Shown: piece by piece, positions 31,934 to 39,831 of the stretch | How the letters are laid out: every line of letters begins with the position of its first letter | Position numbering within the stretch: the stretch's first letter is position 1 | From: Comamonadaceae bacterium | GTDB taxonomy: Bacteria > Pseudomonadota > Gammaproteobacteria > Burkholderiales > Burkholderiaceae_C | Length of the DNA stretch: 39,966 nt | NCBI GenBank assembly: GCA_947476465.1 | Contig: CANJQN010000040.1 | Coordinates: 1-39,966 of the forward strand | Reading direction: 5' to 3' | Program-made: the position numbers and the translations under genes | Notes under the pieces: generated by a model | What the model was told of the DNA's origin: nothing | Database searches by the model: none | The model's input: the letters and a program-made list of their open reading frames with translations, nothing else

Positions 31934-33373
31934 TCAGCCCAAGGACGAAGACTGCGAAGAAGTGGTCGTCGTGGACGACGACTGCGAGACCGTGGAGGAC
32001 ACCGATACCGCGTCAGGCTGGCTGACCGGCTTGGTCGCCTTGAGCATGTGGCGCTTGATGGCGCGTTGGGTGTCGATGTTGTCCGCCGATCGCTCGCTCA
32101 GGCCATCGACTGCGTTCACCGTGGGCGGATAGAGCTTGTCCACGGCGACGTCGATCGCGGCCACCAGTTCGCGCATGACCCCCGCGGTTTCATCCGCTTT
32201 GGCCGAGGCCATCCGGACATCGCGCAGTGCGGCTGCGGCGCGGCCAATCTGCTCCAGGGTGACGGCTGGCGCCTTGAGCGCAGCGGACATGTACGTTGCG
32301 AGGAAGCTGCCTATCGAAGGGGAATCCTCCACGACCGTGTGCTGGGCGGCTACCTGGCCGGTGCGAACGACCGCCACCGCAAGCTGCTGAGGGGAAAAGC
32401 GCCCGATGCTCTCGCCCAGTGCCCCAGCCAGGATGTCGGCGTTCTTGAACACGGCCTGGACTTGCCGTGTGGCCTTTGCCAACGCGTCGAAGGTCACAGG
32501 TGCGCCCCCACCGGCGATGCCGAAGTTTGCCTGCACGCCTTGGGAGACAGCATGCACACGTGCGAGTTCACGCCAGGCGTTCGCCACCGGGGCCAGATGA
32601 TCCTCAAGCGCGGACACCACGCCGTCCAGCCCCAGGGCAACCCAGTCGGCGCCCTTGTTCGCCTCGGACGCGGCGGCGGCAAGCACCTCCAGGGCCGACG
32701 CCCAGTAAGAGCCGTGAATCTCGCCATCCTTGTTTGTCTGGGCGTGGAACCAGGCGCGGATCAACGCGTCGGGCCGGCCGGTTTGCGCCAGCATGGGCTT
32801 GAACACGTCGATCATGTTGACGCTGGGCAAGCTGCGCACCGCCAGGAGGGCGGCGCGCAACACCGGGTCGGCGGCGGACGGCGCGGCGTCGTGCTTGCCG
32901 TCCTTCGCGGCAGGCACCAGCATGGTTTCGGCGCTTTGCAGCATGGCCGTCGCGGCGCGGGAGACCTCGACGCCTGCGGCGACACGCGTCGACAGCAGCT
33001 TGGCAAACCCGTCGCGCATCGCCGCCATGTCTCGCTGCGCGCCACTGATCACCAGCGCCACCGAGCTGTCCAGCGACTGCTCAGGCTTCAGGGGCGTGAA
33101 CACGCCGGTGGGCAGGCTGGCAGCGGGCAGGGCCTTGTGGTCCTTGGGCTGCGGCGACGATTGGAGTCGCTGGAAGCCGCCTGCCGGCAGCGGGAGGGGA
33201 CGCAGGGGCGTCGAGACCATCGACGGCCGCGCACCGACGGCGACGCTGACCGGCTGCGGCTGCGGCTGCGGCTGCGGCACAGGCTGGGGCACCGGCTGCG
33301 CGGGTGGCGTCACGCCCGTGGACGTGAATGGCGGGCATGACGAAGAGCGGGCGTGGGTGGGTGAATTGATCAT
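31934..33373 (-). CDS. Unrecognised 479-residue protein with Pro/Gln-rich N-terminus and Ser/Thr tail
   Basis: The ATG at 33373 overlaps the stop of the upstream gene (ATGA), giving 479 residues. The first 60 residues are disordered: Ser/Pro-rich, then a PQPQPQPQP stretch. The middle (about 95-440) is helical and Ala/Val/Leu-rich, with no signal peptide or membrane helix. The last about 25 residues are almost only Ser and Thr (SSTVSQSSSTTTTSSQSSS). No family is recognised. A Ser/Pro-rich, unstructured start and a helical body are seen in many type III secretion effectors, but I see no PIP or hrp box upstream and no secretion genes in the window, so this is only a candidate class. Convergent with the PRPP synthetase-like gene, eight bases apart. 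Confidence 0.75.
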   Translation of the reverse strand: MINSPTHARSSSCPPFTSTGVTPPAQPVPQPVPQPQPQPQPVSVAVGARPSMVSTPLRPLPLPAGGFQRLQSSPQPKDHKALPAASLPTGVFTPLKPEQSLDSSVALVISGAQRDMAAMRDGFAKLLSTRVAAGVEVSRAATAMLQSAETMLVPAAKDGKHDAAPSAADPVLRAALLAVRSLPSVNMIDVFKPMLAQTGRPDALIRAWFHAQTNKDGEIHGSYWASALEVLAAAASEANKGADWVALGLDGVVSALEDHLAPVANAWRELARVHAVSQGVQANFGIAGGGAPVTFDALAKATRQVQAVFKNADILAGALGESIGRFSPQQLAVAVVRTGQVAAQHTVVEDSPSIGSFLATYMSAALKAPAVTLEQIGRAAAALRDVRMASAKADETAGVMRELVAAIDVAVDKLYPPTVNAVDGLSERSADNIDTQRAIKRHMLKATKPVSQPDAVSVSSTVSQSSSTTTTSSQSSSLG

Positions 33374-34809
33374 GATGTGGTGGATCGGGTGGAGGAGACA
33401 GGCGCAGGCAGGAAACTGGGTTGTGTCGACGAGCGGGCAGTGGTCGTCGTGGTCGTGGTCGTGGTGGTGGTGGTTGTCGACGAAGAAGACTCGGTGGTGC
33501 CGGCGGCGGCCGAATGGCCCGGGGCATGGCGGCGCGGGGCGGGGGCGGGCAGGACGCCGGTGCGCACGCACTCGCGTAACGTGGCTTCACGCCGCCGCAC
33601 ACGCTCGGCATGGTGCCGGGCGGCCCAGGTGACCAGGGCGTCCAATGCGCTGGTGACGACGCGCTCGGCGGTCGCGGCGGCGGCCTGCGCCGGCGGGACG
33701 GGAGGCCCCTTCGGCTTGGGCGCCGACTTGAACTCGGTTTTCGACTCGGATTCGCCCTTGCGCTTGGGTTCCGTTGTGGACGGGGCCGGCCGATCGGCAT
33801 GGGCTGGGAGCAGCCCCGCGCGGCAGCCGGTGAGCACGGCGGCCCATTGGCTGGAGCGGCTGTCGGTGTAGCCCAGCAGGCTGTCGAGCAGGCGATGGGC
33901 GAGCCCATTGACCACCTGCATCGGATTCGCCTGGGGCGCCATGTGACGGGCCAGGGACCGGGTCGCCGCTTCGATTTGCGGCGCGGTGAGGCGGTGCAAT
34001 TGGTGGCCGACGCAATCGATCAAGGCGCCGCAGGCCATGATGCGGCCGCCACCCGAAGTCTTGCTGTCGCCCCGGCTTAAAAAGTCCAGAAGCGTCGACT
34101 TGCGCTCGACCTTGGGCGGGCCGGTGAAGCCATCGAGCAGCCCCGAGAGCATGGCACCGAGCCACTGCGCGGGCACATCGGGGTTGACGGTTCCGAGGAT
34201 GTGGGTGATCAGCTTCGCGAGCTCCTCGGTGTCGAGCGTGCCGCCGTAGCCAAAGCTCAACCAGGCGCTCATCATGCCGCGCGTGGCACTGAGGCTTTTG
34301 GCATGGCGCGCGTCTCTCGCGGCGGTGCAGGGCAGGCTCTCGACCACATGCCATTGCAGTTCCGCGGTGTCGAACCAGTTGAAGCGGGCCACCGTGGCCC
34401 CAAGGGCTGCGGTGAAAACGTCCAGGAACCGACGTTCATCGGTGACCGCACCGTGCGCCTTCGCTCCGCCCGCCTGCTGCGGCAAAGCAACGATGCGGTC
34501 ATGCGCCTGGGCAATGGCCTCGAACAGCTTCAAGACGGCGGCTGAGGCACTGTTGGCATCCATGGGGACTGGCCCCAACAAGGCCTGGAAGGCCGCGACG
34601 CTGGCGCCGCGCCGCCCCTTCTTCAACGACTCCAGCGTGTGTTTAATCGCCTCCGTCGTGCCGTGCAGCGACACATCCGGCTGCGCACCGCTGCCCGCAG
34701 CGTCGGGGGTGACGCCCGTCAACCCGCCGGACTGCGGCGGTGGCGACGACGATGCCACGTCCAGGACGGACTGGCGGCTGGCGAAGGAGGATCTTGAAAT
34801 GCAGGACAT
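33370..34809 (-). CDS. Unrecognised 479-residue protein with a poly-Thr tail
   Basis: Also 479 residues and the first of a two-gene unit with the gene at 31934-33373. The N-terminus is Ser-rich (MSCISRSSFASRQS...), then a helical middle (about 50-300; segments such as LDTEELAKLITHILG and LHRLTAPQIEAATRSLARHM), a Lys/Ser/Glu-rich linker (about 320-345) and a C-terminal part with a run of 13 Thr (about 443-455) encoded by a (GGT/CGT)-type trinucleotide tract on the plus strand around 33439-33477. No signal peptide or membrane helix is seen, and no named family is recognised. It has no good ribosome site at 34809. It shows no clear sequence similarity to its partner despite equal length. Confidence 0.75.
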   Translation of the reverse strand: MSCISRSSFASRQSVLDVASSSPPPQSGGLTGVTPDAAGSGAQPDVSLHGTTEAIKHTLESLKKGRRGASVAAFQALLGPVPMDANSASAAVLKLFEAIAQAHDRIVALPQQAGGAKAHGAVTDERRFLDVFTAALGATVARFNWFDTAELQWHVVESLPCTAARDARHAKSLSATRGMMSAWLSFGYGGTLDTEELAKLITHILGTVNPDVPAQWLGAMLSGLLDGFTGPPKVERKSTLLDFLSRGDSKTSGGGRIMACGALIDCVGHQLHRLTAPQIEAATRSLARHMAPQANPMQVVNGLAHRLLDSLLGYTDSRSSQWAAVLTGCRAGLLPAHADRPAPSTTEPKRKGESESKTEFKSAPKPKGPPVPPAQAAAATAERVVTSALDALVTWAARHHAERVRRREATLRECVRTGVLPAPAPRRHAPGHSAAAGTTESSSSTTTTTTTTTTTTTARSSTQPSFLPAPVSSTRSTTS

Positions 34810-34921
34810 AAGGGCGAATGCGCATGCGTAACCCGCCGCACAAGGCAGGTTCCACAGCGCAGCCGCCGCAAGGCTGTTTCAGGGGGGCGCCGTCAGCCTT
34901 GTCGGGGCTACGGGCGCACCT

Positions 34922-35686
34922 TCAAGCGCCGGCGAAAAAACCGTCCCACACCAGCTTCAAGCCCGTCAACAGCATGCCAATGTAGATGAATCGGTAGAAC
35001 AGCGTGGCGTCGATCCGCTTTGCGACGCGAACGCCGGCCAGCACGCCCAGCGGCGCCAGCGGCAGCAGCACCGCCGATGTGGCCATGTTGCGCAGGTCCA
35101 GCAGGCCCAGCCAGGCATAGGGCACCCACTTGCTCAGGTTCACTGCGAAGAAGAACACCGCCATGCTGGCCGAGAACACCGCCGGCGACAGACGCATCGG
35201 GATCACGTAGGCACTGACAGGCGGGGCGCCCGCATGGGCAATGAAGCTGGTGAAGCCGGCGGTGGTGGTGAGCAGCGCACCGGCCCAGCGCGGCGGCGGC
35301 AAGCTGTCAGGGCGCGGCGGAAAGAACATGCGCTGCGCCAGGAACAGCAGTGTCGCCGCCCCCACGATGCCCGCCACCATATTGGCGTTGAGGACCTTGA
35401 ACGAGACCGCCCCCACTACCGTGCCCAACAGGCCGAAGGGAATGAGAAAGCGGATCAGCGGCCAATCAAAATGCCGGCGCCAGGCATGCAGGCCCAGCAA
35501 GTCCATCACCAGCAGCACCGGCATCAGGATCGCGGCCGCCTGCGGCACAGGCACGACCAGGGCAATGATCGGCACAGCCAACGAGCCGAAGCCGGCGCCG
35601 AAACCGCTCTTGCTGACTCCCAGCATCAACACGGCGGGAATGGCGACCGCGTAGAACCAGGGGTCGGTGATCAGGGGAAAGTTCAA
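34922..35686 (-). CDS. TSUP family (TauE/SafE-like) membrane permease
   Basis: A 254-residue polytopic inner-membrane protein with about seven or eight helices. It has two related halves typical of the TSUP family: the first starts with LMLGVSKSGFGAGFGSLAVPII, the second carries TTAGFTSFIAHAGAPPVSAYVIP. Members export or import small sulfur- or carbon-containing anions such as sulfite, sulfoacetate and thiosulfate; which one applies here cannot be inferred from a single gene. The ATG at 35686 has no overlap with neighbours. A 112-base gap downstream separates it from the unrecognised genes, and 74 bases lie between it and the divergent DUF1841 gene. Confidence 0.92.
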   Translation of the reverse strand: MNFPLITDPWFYAVAIPAVLMLGVSKSGFGAGFGSLAVPIIALVVPVPQAAAILMPVLLVMDLLGLHAWRRHFDWPLIRFLIPFGLLGTVVGAVSFKVLNANMVAGIVGAATLLFLAQRMFFPPRPDSLPPPRWAGALLTTTAGFTSFIAHAGAPPVSAYVIPMRLSPAVFSASMAVFFFAVNLSKWVPYAWLGLLDLRNMATSAVLLPLAPLGVLAGVRVAKRIDATLFYRFIYIGMLLTGLKLVWDGFFAGA

Positions 35687-35760
35687 GGGGAACGCTCAGG
35701 GTTTCGCGCAAAGGCAGCGGCGGGATTGGCTCAAGCCTTGCATGCTAACCTCAGCCGATC

Positions 35761-36195
35761 ATGTTCAACCCTTCCCAGGAAGACGTGCGCCGCTTCTTCT
35801 GTGGTGTGCACGCCAAGACCCGGGCCGGCCAGCCGATGGACGCGCTGGAATCGCTGGCCAGCCAATGGCTGCAGGAGCACCCCGAGCACCACCCCGACCT
35901 GGCCGACGCGCAGGCCGCGGTCGATCGGGTCTATGACGGCGGCGACGGTCAGGCCAACCCGTTCCTGCACTTGTCGATGCACCTGTCGATCAGCGAGCAG
36001 TGTTCGATCGACCAGCCACGCGGCATCCGCCAGGCCGTCGAGCTGCTGGCCGTCCGGCGCAACTCATTGCATGACGCCCACCATGATGCGATGGAATGCC
36101 TGGGCACCATGCTGTGGGAGAGCCAGCGCGCCGGCCGGCCGCCCGACGGCCAGGCGTATATCGACTGCGTGCAGCGAAGGGCCACCCAAGACTGA
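35761..36195 (+). CDS. DUF1841 family protein
   Basis: A 144-residue cytosolic protein with the DUF1841 signature: an N-terminal FNPSQEDVRRFFCGVHAKTRAGQPMDALE, a central HPEHHPDLAD with several His, and NPFLHLSMHLSISEQ followed by RRNSLHDAHHDAMECLGTMLWESQR. The many conserved His and Asp residues suggest a metal site, but no activity has been established for the family. Single gene, followed by repeats and a strong terminator. Confidence 0.93.
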   Translation: MFNPSQEDVRRFFCGVHAKTRAGQPMDALESLASQWLQEHPEHHPDLADAQAAVDRVYDGGDGQANPFLHLSMHLSISEQCSIDQPRGIRQAVELLAVRRNSLHDAHHDAMECLGTMLWESQRAGRPPDGQAYIDCVQRRATQD

Positions 36196-36198
36196 GAC

Positions 36199-36249
36199 GT
36201 CGTCCCCGCGTAGAAGCACCGTCGTCCCCGCGTAGGCGGGGACCCAGGC
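36199..36249. repeat. Two tandem copies of a REP-like half palindrome
   Basis: GTCGTCCCCGCGTAG occurs at 36199-36213 and again at 36221-36235. The second copy runs on into GCGGGGACCCAGGC and so forms a small palindrome of the common CCCCGCNNAGGCGGGG type found between genes in many Burkholderiales. They lie in the 217-base gap after the DUF1841 gene. Confidence 0.7.
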
Positions 36250-36300
36250 AAAGGCCGAGTGCAACGACGGCCCGTCTCACCGGAGAGACCTCGCTCCTGG

Positions 36301-36356
36301 ATTCCCTGTCAGTCCCGCGAAGGCGGGGGCTTCGCGGGACTGACGGGGGAGGGAAT
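36301..36356. repeat. Large inverted repeat (REP-like element)
   Basis: A perfect 15-bp inverted repeat occupies 36308-36322 and 36330-36344 around a seven-base GC-rich loop. Outer arms ATTCCCT (36301-36307) and AGGGAAT (36350-36356) extend the pairing across a five-base G bulge. It looks like a mobile REP element in a non-coding gap. A half copy (TCATTCCCGCGAAGGCG) appears near the right edge at 39841-39857. Confidence 0.75.
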
Positions 36357-36363
36357 ACCGCCC

Positions 36364-36398
36364 AAGCAAAGAGCCCCGCAGTGCGGGGCTCTTTGCTT
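36364..36398. terminator. Strong bidirectional terminator
   Basis: A perfect 16-bp stem (AAGCAAAGAGCCCCGC pairing with GCGGGGCTCTTTGCTT) closes a three-base loop between the convergent DUF1841 and cytochrome c genes. The A/T-rich stem base lets it serve both strands. Confidence 0.85.
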
Positions 36399-36412
36399 TG
36401 AGACAGGTCTGC

Positions 36413-37087
36413 TCAGCGGAAGCGGCTTTGCGGCTGGGTGATCAGTTGCCCATCGAGCGAGCCGACGTAGTTGGCCATGGCCTTGAGCTCAGCGTTGCTG
36501 AACTGCTTGACGACGCCGCCCATCAGGCCGTTGCTGCGGCCGACCACCGAGCCATCCGCCTTGTACGCCTTGAGCGCGACGAACAGGTAGTCTTTGTGCT
36601 GGCCAGCAATCTTGGGATAGGTGGGATCAATCGGCTTGTTGAAGTTGGCGCCGTGGCAAGCCACGCAACCACCCTTTTGCAGCAGGGCCGCGACCTGAGC
36701 GTTGGGCTGACGCGGTTGCTCGGACGGGGCCGCGCCACCCTTGGCCTGCGCCTCGTACCAGGCGGAGATCTGGGTAATGTCCTGGTCGCTCAGGCCAGCG
36801 CCGATACCCCGCATGGAGGGGTGCTTGCGCTCGCCGTTCTTGTAGGCGGTGAGCGCGGCGGCGATGTACTTGCCGCCCTGGCCGGAAATCATGGGCACCC
36901 GGTGGACTTCAGGGAAGCTCGATTGGTACCCGGGAATGCCGTGGCAACCAATACACATGGCCACCTTGGCCTCGATGGCGGGGCCACCGCCGGCGGCAGG
37001 CGCGGGCTGCGCCGGCGCCTGGGCGCTCGCGAAGGACGTCGCGGAAGCGACAAGCAGGGCGAACAACGAACTGAACAACTTGGTCAT
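36413..37087 (-). CDS. Diheme periplasmic cytochrome c (c4 type)
   Basis: A 224-residue periplasmic electron carrier. A signal peptide (residues 1-22, ending ASA) precedes two cytochrome c domains, each with a heme site: CIGCH at 45-49 and CVACH at 141-145. Likely axial Met ligands are Met92 (HPSMRG) and a Met near 189 (GLMGG). Conserved linkers such as FPEVHRVPMISGQGGKYIAAALTAYKNGER match cytochrome c4. It could feed electrons to a terminal oxidase such as the aa3 complex encoded at 16968-21793, although the two loci are 15 kb apart. The terminator at 36364-36398 lies just downstream of its stop. Confidence 0.95.
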   Translation of the reverse strand: MTKLFSSLFALLVASATSFASAQAPAQPAPAAGGGPAIEAKVAMCIGCHGIPGYQSSFPEVHRVPMISGQGGKYIAAALTAYKNGERKHPSMRGIGAGLSDQDITQISAWYEAQAKGGAAPSEQPRQPNAQVAALLQKGGCVACHGANFNKPIDPTYPKIAGQHKDYLFVALKAYKADGSVVGRSNGLMGGVVKQFSNAELKAMANYVGSLDGQLITQPQSRFR

Positions 37088-37173
37088 TTTGCGAGCACAA
37101 TCGTCGAATCAACCGGCGATTATATGGCTCGTCCATCTGCGCCCCATCTGCATCTTTCGCCTACCCCCATCTC

Positions 37174-38016
37174 ATGAAATTCCAAGGCTCCGATAACTAC
37201 GTCGCCACACAGGACCTCATGCTGGCCGTCAACGCCGCGGTCACACTCCAACGGCCCCTGCTGGTCAAGGGCGAACCGGGCACCGGCAAGACCATGCTGG
37301 CCGAGGAAGTGGCCCAGGCCCTGAACATGCCATTGCTGCAGTGGCACATCAAGAGCACGACCAAGGCGCAGCAAGGCCTGTACGAATACGACGCCGTGAG
37401 CCGCCTGCGAGATTCGCAACTGGGCGAGGAGCGGGTCAAGGACATCCACAACTACATCGTCAAGGGTGTGCTCTGGCAGGCCTTCACCACCGACCACCCG
37501 GTCGCCCTGCTGATCGACGAGATCGACAAGGCCGACATCGAGTTCCCCAACGACCTGTTGCGCGAAATCGACCGGATGGAGTTCTACGTGTACGAGACGC
37601 GCGAGCTGGTGCGCGCCAAGCATCGGCCGCTGGTGTTCATCACCTCCAACAACGAAAAGGAACTGCCCGACGCCTTCCTGCGCCGGTGCTTTTTCCACTA
37701 CATCAAGTTCCCCGACGCCGACACCATGCGCCAGATCGTGGCCGTGCACTTCCCCAACCTCAAGCAAGAGCTGTTGTCGGTGGCGATGAAGACCTTCTAC
37801 GACGTGCGCAACCTGCCGGGCCTGAAGAAAAAGCCCAGCACCTCCGAGTTGCTGGACTGGCTCAAGCTGCTGGTGGCCGAGGACATCCCGCTCGAAGCCT
37901 TGCAAAGCAAGGACGACAAGGTGGCCGTGCCGCCGCTGGTGGGCGCCTTGCTCAAGAACGAGCAGGACGTGACCCTGTTCGAAAAGCTCGTGTTCATGCA
38001 GCGGAACAACCGCTGA
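37174..38016 (+). CDS. MoxR family AAA+ ATPase
   Basis: A 280-residue AAA+ ATPase of the MoxR/CoxD type. Walker A is GEPGTGKT (residues 33-40), Walker B LLIDEIDKAD (112-121), with sensor 1 (FITSNNEKELPDAFLRRC) and an Arg finger region before a C-terminal helical lid. MoxR proteins act as chaperones with a partner VWA protein to insert metal or mature an enzyme complex. The partner is the VWA gene two genes downstream. The start at 37174 is the only ATG with the family's N-terminus MKFQGSDNYVAT. Confidence 0.96.
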   Translation: MKFQGSDNYVATQDLMLAVNAAVTLQRPLLVKGEPGTGKTMLAEEVAQALNMPLLQWHIKSTTKAQQGLYEYDAVSRLRDSQLGEERVKDIHNYIVKGVLWQAFTTDHPVALLIDEIDKADIEFPNDLLREIDRMEFYVYETRELVRAKHRPLVFITSNNEKELPDAFLRRCFFHYIKFPDADTMRQIVAVHFPNLKQELLSVAMKTFYDVRNLPGLKKKPSTSELLDWLKLLVAEDIPLEALQSKDDKVAVPPLVGALLKNEQDVTLFEKLVFMQRNNR

Positions 38017-38036
38017 GGATTCGCGGGGACAGCGCC

Positions 38037-38630
38037 ATGCGCACACCCGAGCCGCTCACGCTGCAGTCCGCGCGGCTGCGCCTGGAGCCGCTGACGGCCG
38101 ATCACGCGTCGGCCCTGGAGGCCTGCGCAGGTGATGGCCAACTGTGGAACATCCGCGTGACCTCGGTGCCGGCACCCGGCGAGATGGCGGCCTACATTGG
38201 CGCGGCGCTGGCCAGCCAGCGCGCCGGGCACATGCTGCCCTTCGTGGTGCGCGACGCGGCCAGCAGTGCCATTGTGGGCACCACCCGCTACCACGACATC
38301 GTGGCGGCGATCGACCGCCTGGAGATCGGCTACACCTGGTATGCCCAAAGCTGGCAGCGCACCCACGTGAACACCGGCGCCAAGCTGCTGCTGCTGCAAC
38401 ACGCCTTCGACACGCTGGGCGCGCAGCTGGTGGGCTGGCGCACCGACAACTTCAACTTCGCGAGCCAGCGCGCCATCGAGCGGCTGGGCGCAAAAAAAGA
38501 CGGCGTGCTGCGCCACCATGCACCGCGCCGAGACGGTACGGTCCGAGACACCGTGATGTACAGCGTGGCGGCCGGCGAGTGGCCCGAGGTGCGTTCGCAC
38601 CTCGAGCACCAGCTGGCCCGCCACGCCTGA
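38037..38630 (+). CDS. GNAT family N-acetyltransferase (RimJ/RimL type)
   Basis: A 197-residue acetyltransferase. The N-terminus LQSARLRLEPLTADHASALEAC is the usual start of RimJ-like enzymes that acetylate protein N-termini or small molecules. The acetyl-CoA-binding part shows WYAQSWQRTHVNTGAKLLLLQHAFDTLG, then FASQRAIERLGAKKDGVLR, a typical final strand. It lies between the MoxR and VWA genes, 20 bases after one and 10 before the other, so the three are likely co-transcribed. The substrate is unknown. Confidence 0.92.
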   Translation: MRTPEPLTLQSARLRLEPLTADHASALEACAGDGQLWNIRVTSVPAPGEMAAYIGAALASQRAGHMLPFVVRDAASSAIVGTTRYHDIVAAIDRLEIGYTWYAQSWQRTHVNTGAKLLLLQHAFDTLGAQLVGWRTDNFNFASQRAIERLGAKKDGVLRHHAPRRDGTVRDTVMYSVAAGEWPEVRSHLEHQLARHA

Positions 38631-38640
38631 GGAGGCTGCC

Positions 38641-39831
38641 ATGCTGATCGACTTCTTCTACACCCTGCGCAGCGCCAAGCTGCCCGTCTCCGTCAAGGAG
38701 TACCTCGTGCTGCTCGAGGCCGTCTCGGCCGGCGTGGTGGGCCCGCGCAGCGACGACGGCTGGTCGCTCGACGACTTCTACTACCTGGCCCGCACCGCGC
38801 TGGTCAAGGACGAGAAGCACTACGACAAGTTCGACCGCGCTTTTTCCGCCTATTTCAAGGGCGTGGAGATGCTCACCGACTTCACCAAAGACATTCCGCT
38901 GGAGTGGCTGCGCAAGACACTCGAGCTGGAGCTCAGCCCCGAGGACAAGGCCAAGATCGAAAAGATGGGCTGGGACGAGCTCATGGAAACGCTCAAGAAG
39001 CGCTTCGAAGAGCAGAAAGAACGCCACGAGGGCGGCAGCAAGATGATCGGCACCGGCGGCACCTCGCCCTTCGGCGCCCATGGCTACAACCCGCAAGGCA
39101 TTCGCATCGGCCAGGACAAGGGCCGCAACCGCAGTGCGGTGAAAGTGTGGGACCAACGCGCCTACAAAGACTACGACGACACCCAGGAACTGGGCACGCG
39201 CAACATCAAGGTGGCGCTACGCCGCCTGCGCAAGTTCGCCCGCGAAGGCGCCGCCGAAGAGCTGGATCTGGACGACACCATCCGCGCCACCGCGGCCAAT
39301 GCCGGCTACCTGGACATCAAGATGGTGCCCGAGCGGCACAACAACGTGAAGGTGCTGCTGCTGATGGACGTGGGCGGCACGATGGACGACCACATCCAGC
39401 GGGTGGAAGAAATGTTCTCGGCGGCCAAGACCGAGTTCAAGCACCTGGAGTTTTATTACTTCCACAACTGCGTCTACGACTTCATGTGGAAGAACAACCG
39501 CCGCCGCTACTCGGAGAAGTTTCTCACCTGGGACATCATCCGCAAGTACAACAAGGACTACAAGCTGCTGTTCATTGGTGACGCCACCATGAGCCCCTAC
39601 GAAATTTTGCAGCCGGGCGGCAGCGTCGAATACAACAATGAAGAGGCTGGGGCCGCGTGGCTTGCGCGCCTGACCAACGCCTTCCCCAAGTTCGCCTGGA
39701 TCAACCCCGAGCCGCAAGGCGTGTGGCAGTACCGCCAGAGCATCAGCGTGGTCCAGCAGATGATGAACAACCGCATGTTCCCGCTGACCATCAAGGGGCT
39801 GGAGGATGCGATGCGGCTGCTGTCGAAGTAG
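38641..39831 (+). CDS. VWA domain protein, CoxE-like partner of MoxR
   Basis: A 396-residue cytosolic protein. The N-terminal part starts MLIDFFYTLRSAKLPVSVKEYLVLLE and is helical. A Gly-rich low-complexity segment (about 131-162) follows, then a VWA-type domain with VKVLLLMDVGGTMDDHI at about 237-252. The MIDAS metal site of this domain is normally DxSxS; here it is D243-x-G245-x-T247, so metal binding may be altered. CoxE-like VWA proteins work with MoxR ATPases on maturation of molybdenum or other enzymes, but the client is unknown here. The MoxR gene is two genes upstream. Confidence 0.93.
   Translation: MLIDFFYTLRSAKLPVSVKEYLVLLEAVSAGVVGPRSDDGWSLDDFYYLARTALVKDEKHYDKFDRAFSAYFKGVEMLTDFTKDIPLEWLRKTLELELSPEDKAKIEKMGWDELMETLKKRFEEQKERHEGGSKMIGTGGTSPFGAHGYNPQGIRIGQDKGRNRSAVKVWDQRAYKDYDDTQELGTRNIKVALRRLRKFAREGAAEELDLDDTIRATAANAGYLDIKMVPERHNNVKVLLLMDVGGTMDDHIQRVEEMFSAAKTEFKHLEFYYFHNCVYDFMWKNNRRRYSEKFLTWDIIRKYNKDYKLLFIGDATMSPYEILQPGGSVEYNNEEAGAAWLARLTNAFPKFAWINPEPQGVWQYRQSISVVQQMMNNRMFPLTIKGLEDAMRLLSK

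Noticed and set aside
31919..31940. Seven-base hairpin over the stops of the PRPP-synthetase-like gene and its convergent neighbour, as terminator
   Set aside because: The stem is short and no T-run follows on either side, so terminator function is not supported.
34848..34853. GGAACC on the minus strand upstream of the 34809 start, as half of an HrpL-type hrp box
   Set aside because: No CCAC half lies 15-17 bases downstream, so the match is chance. No PIP box (TTCG-N16-TTCG) was seen either.
36199..36356. Possible short CRISPR array
   Set aside because: Only two direct copies with an eight-base spacer, plus a palindrome of different sequence; no regular spacing, no further repeats and no cas genes.
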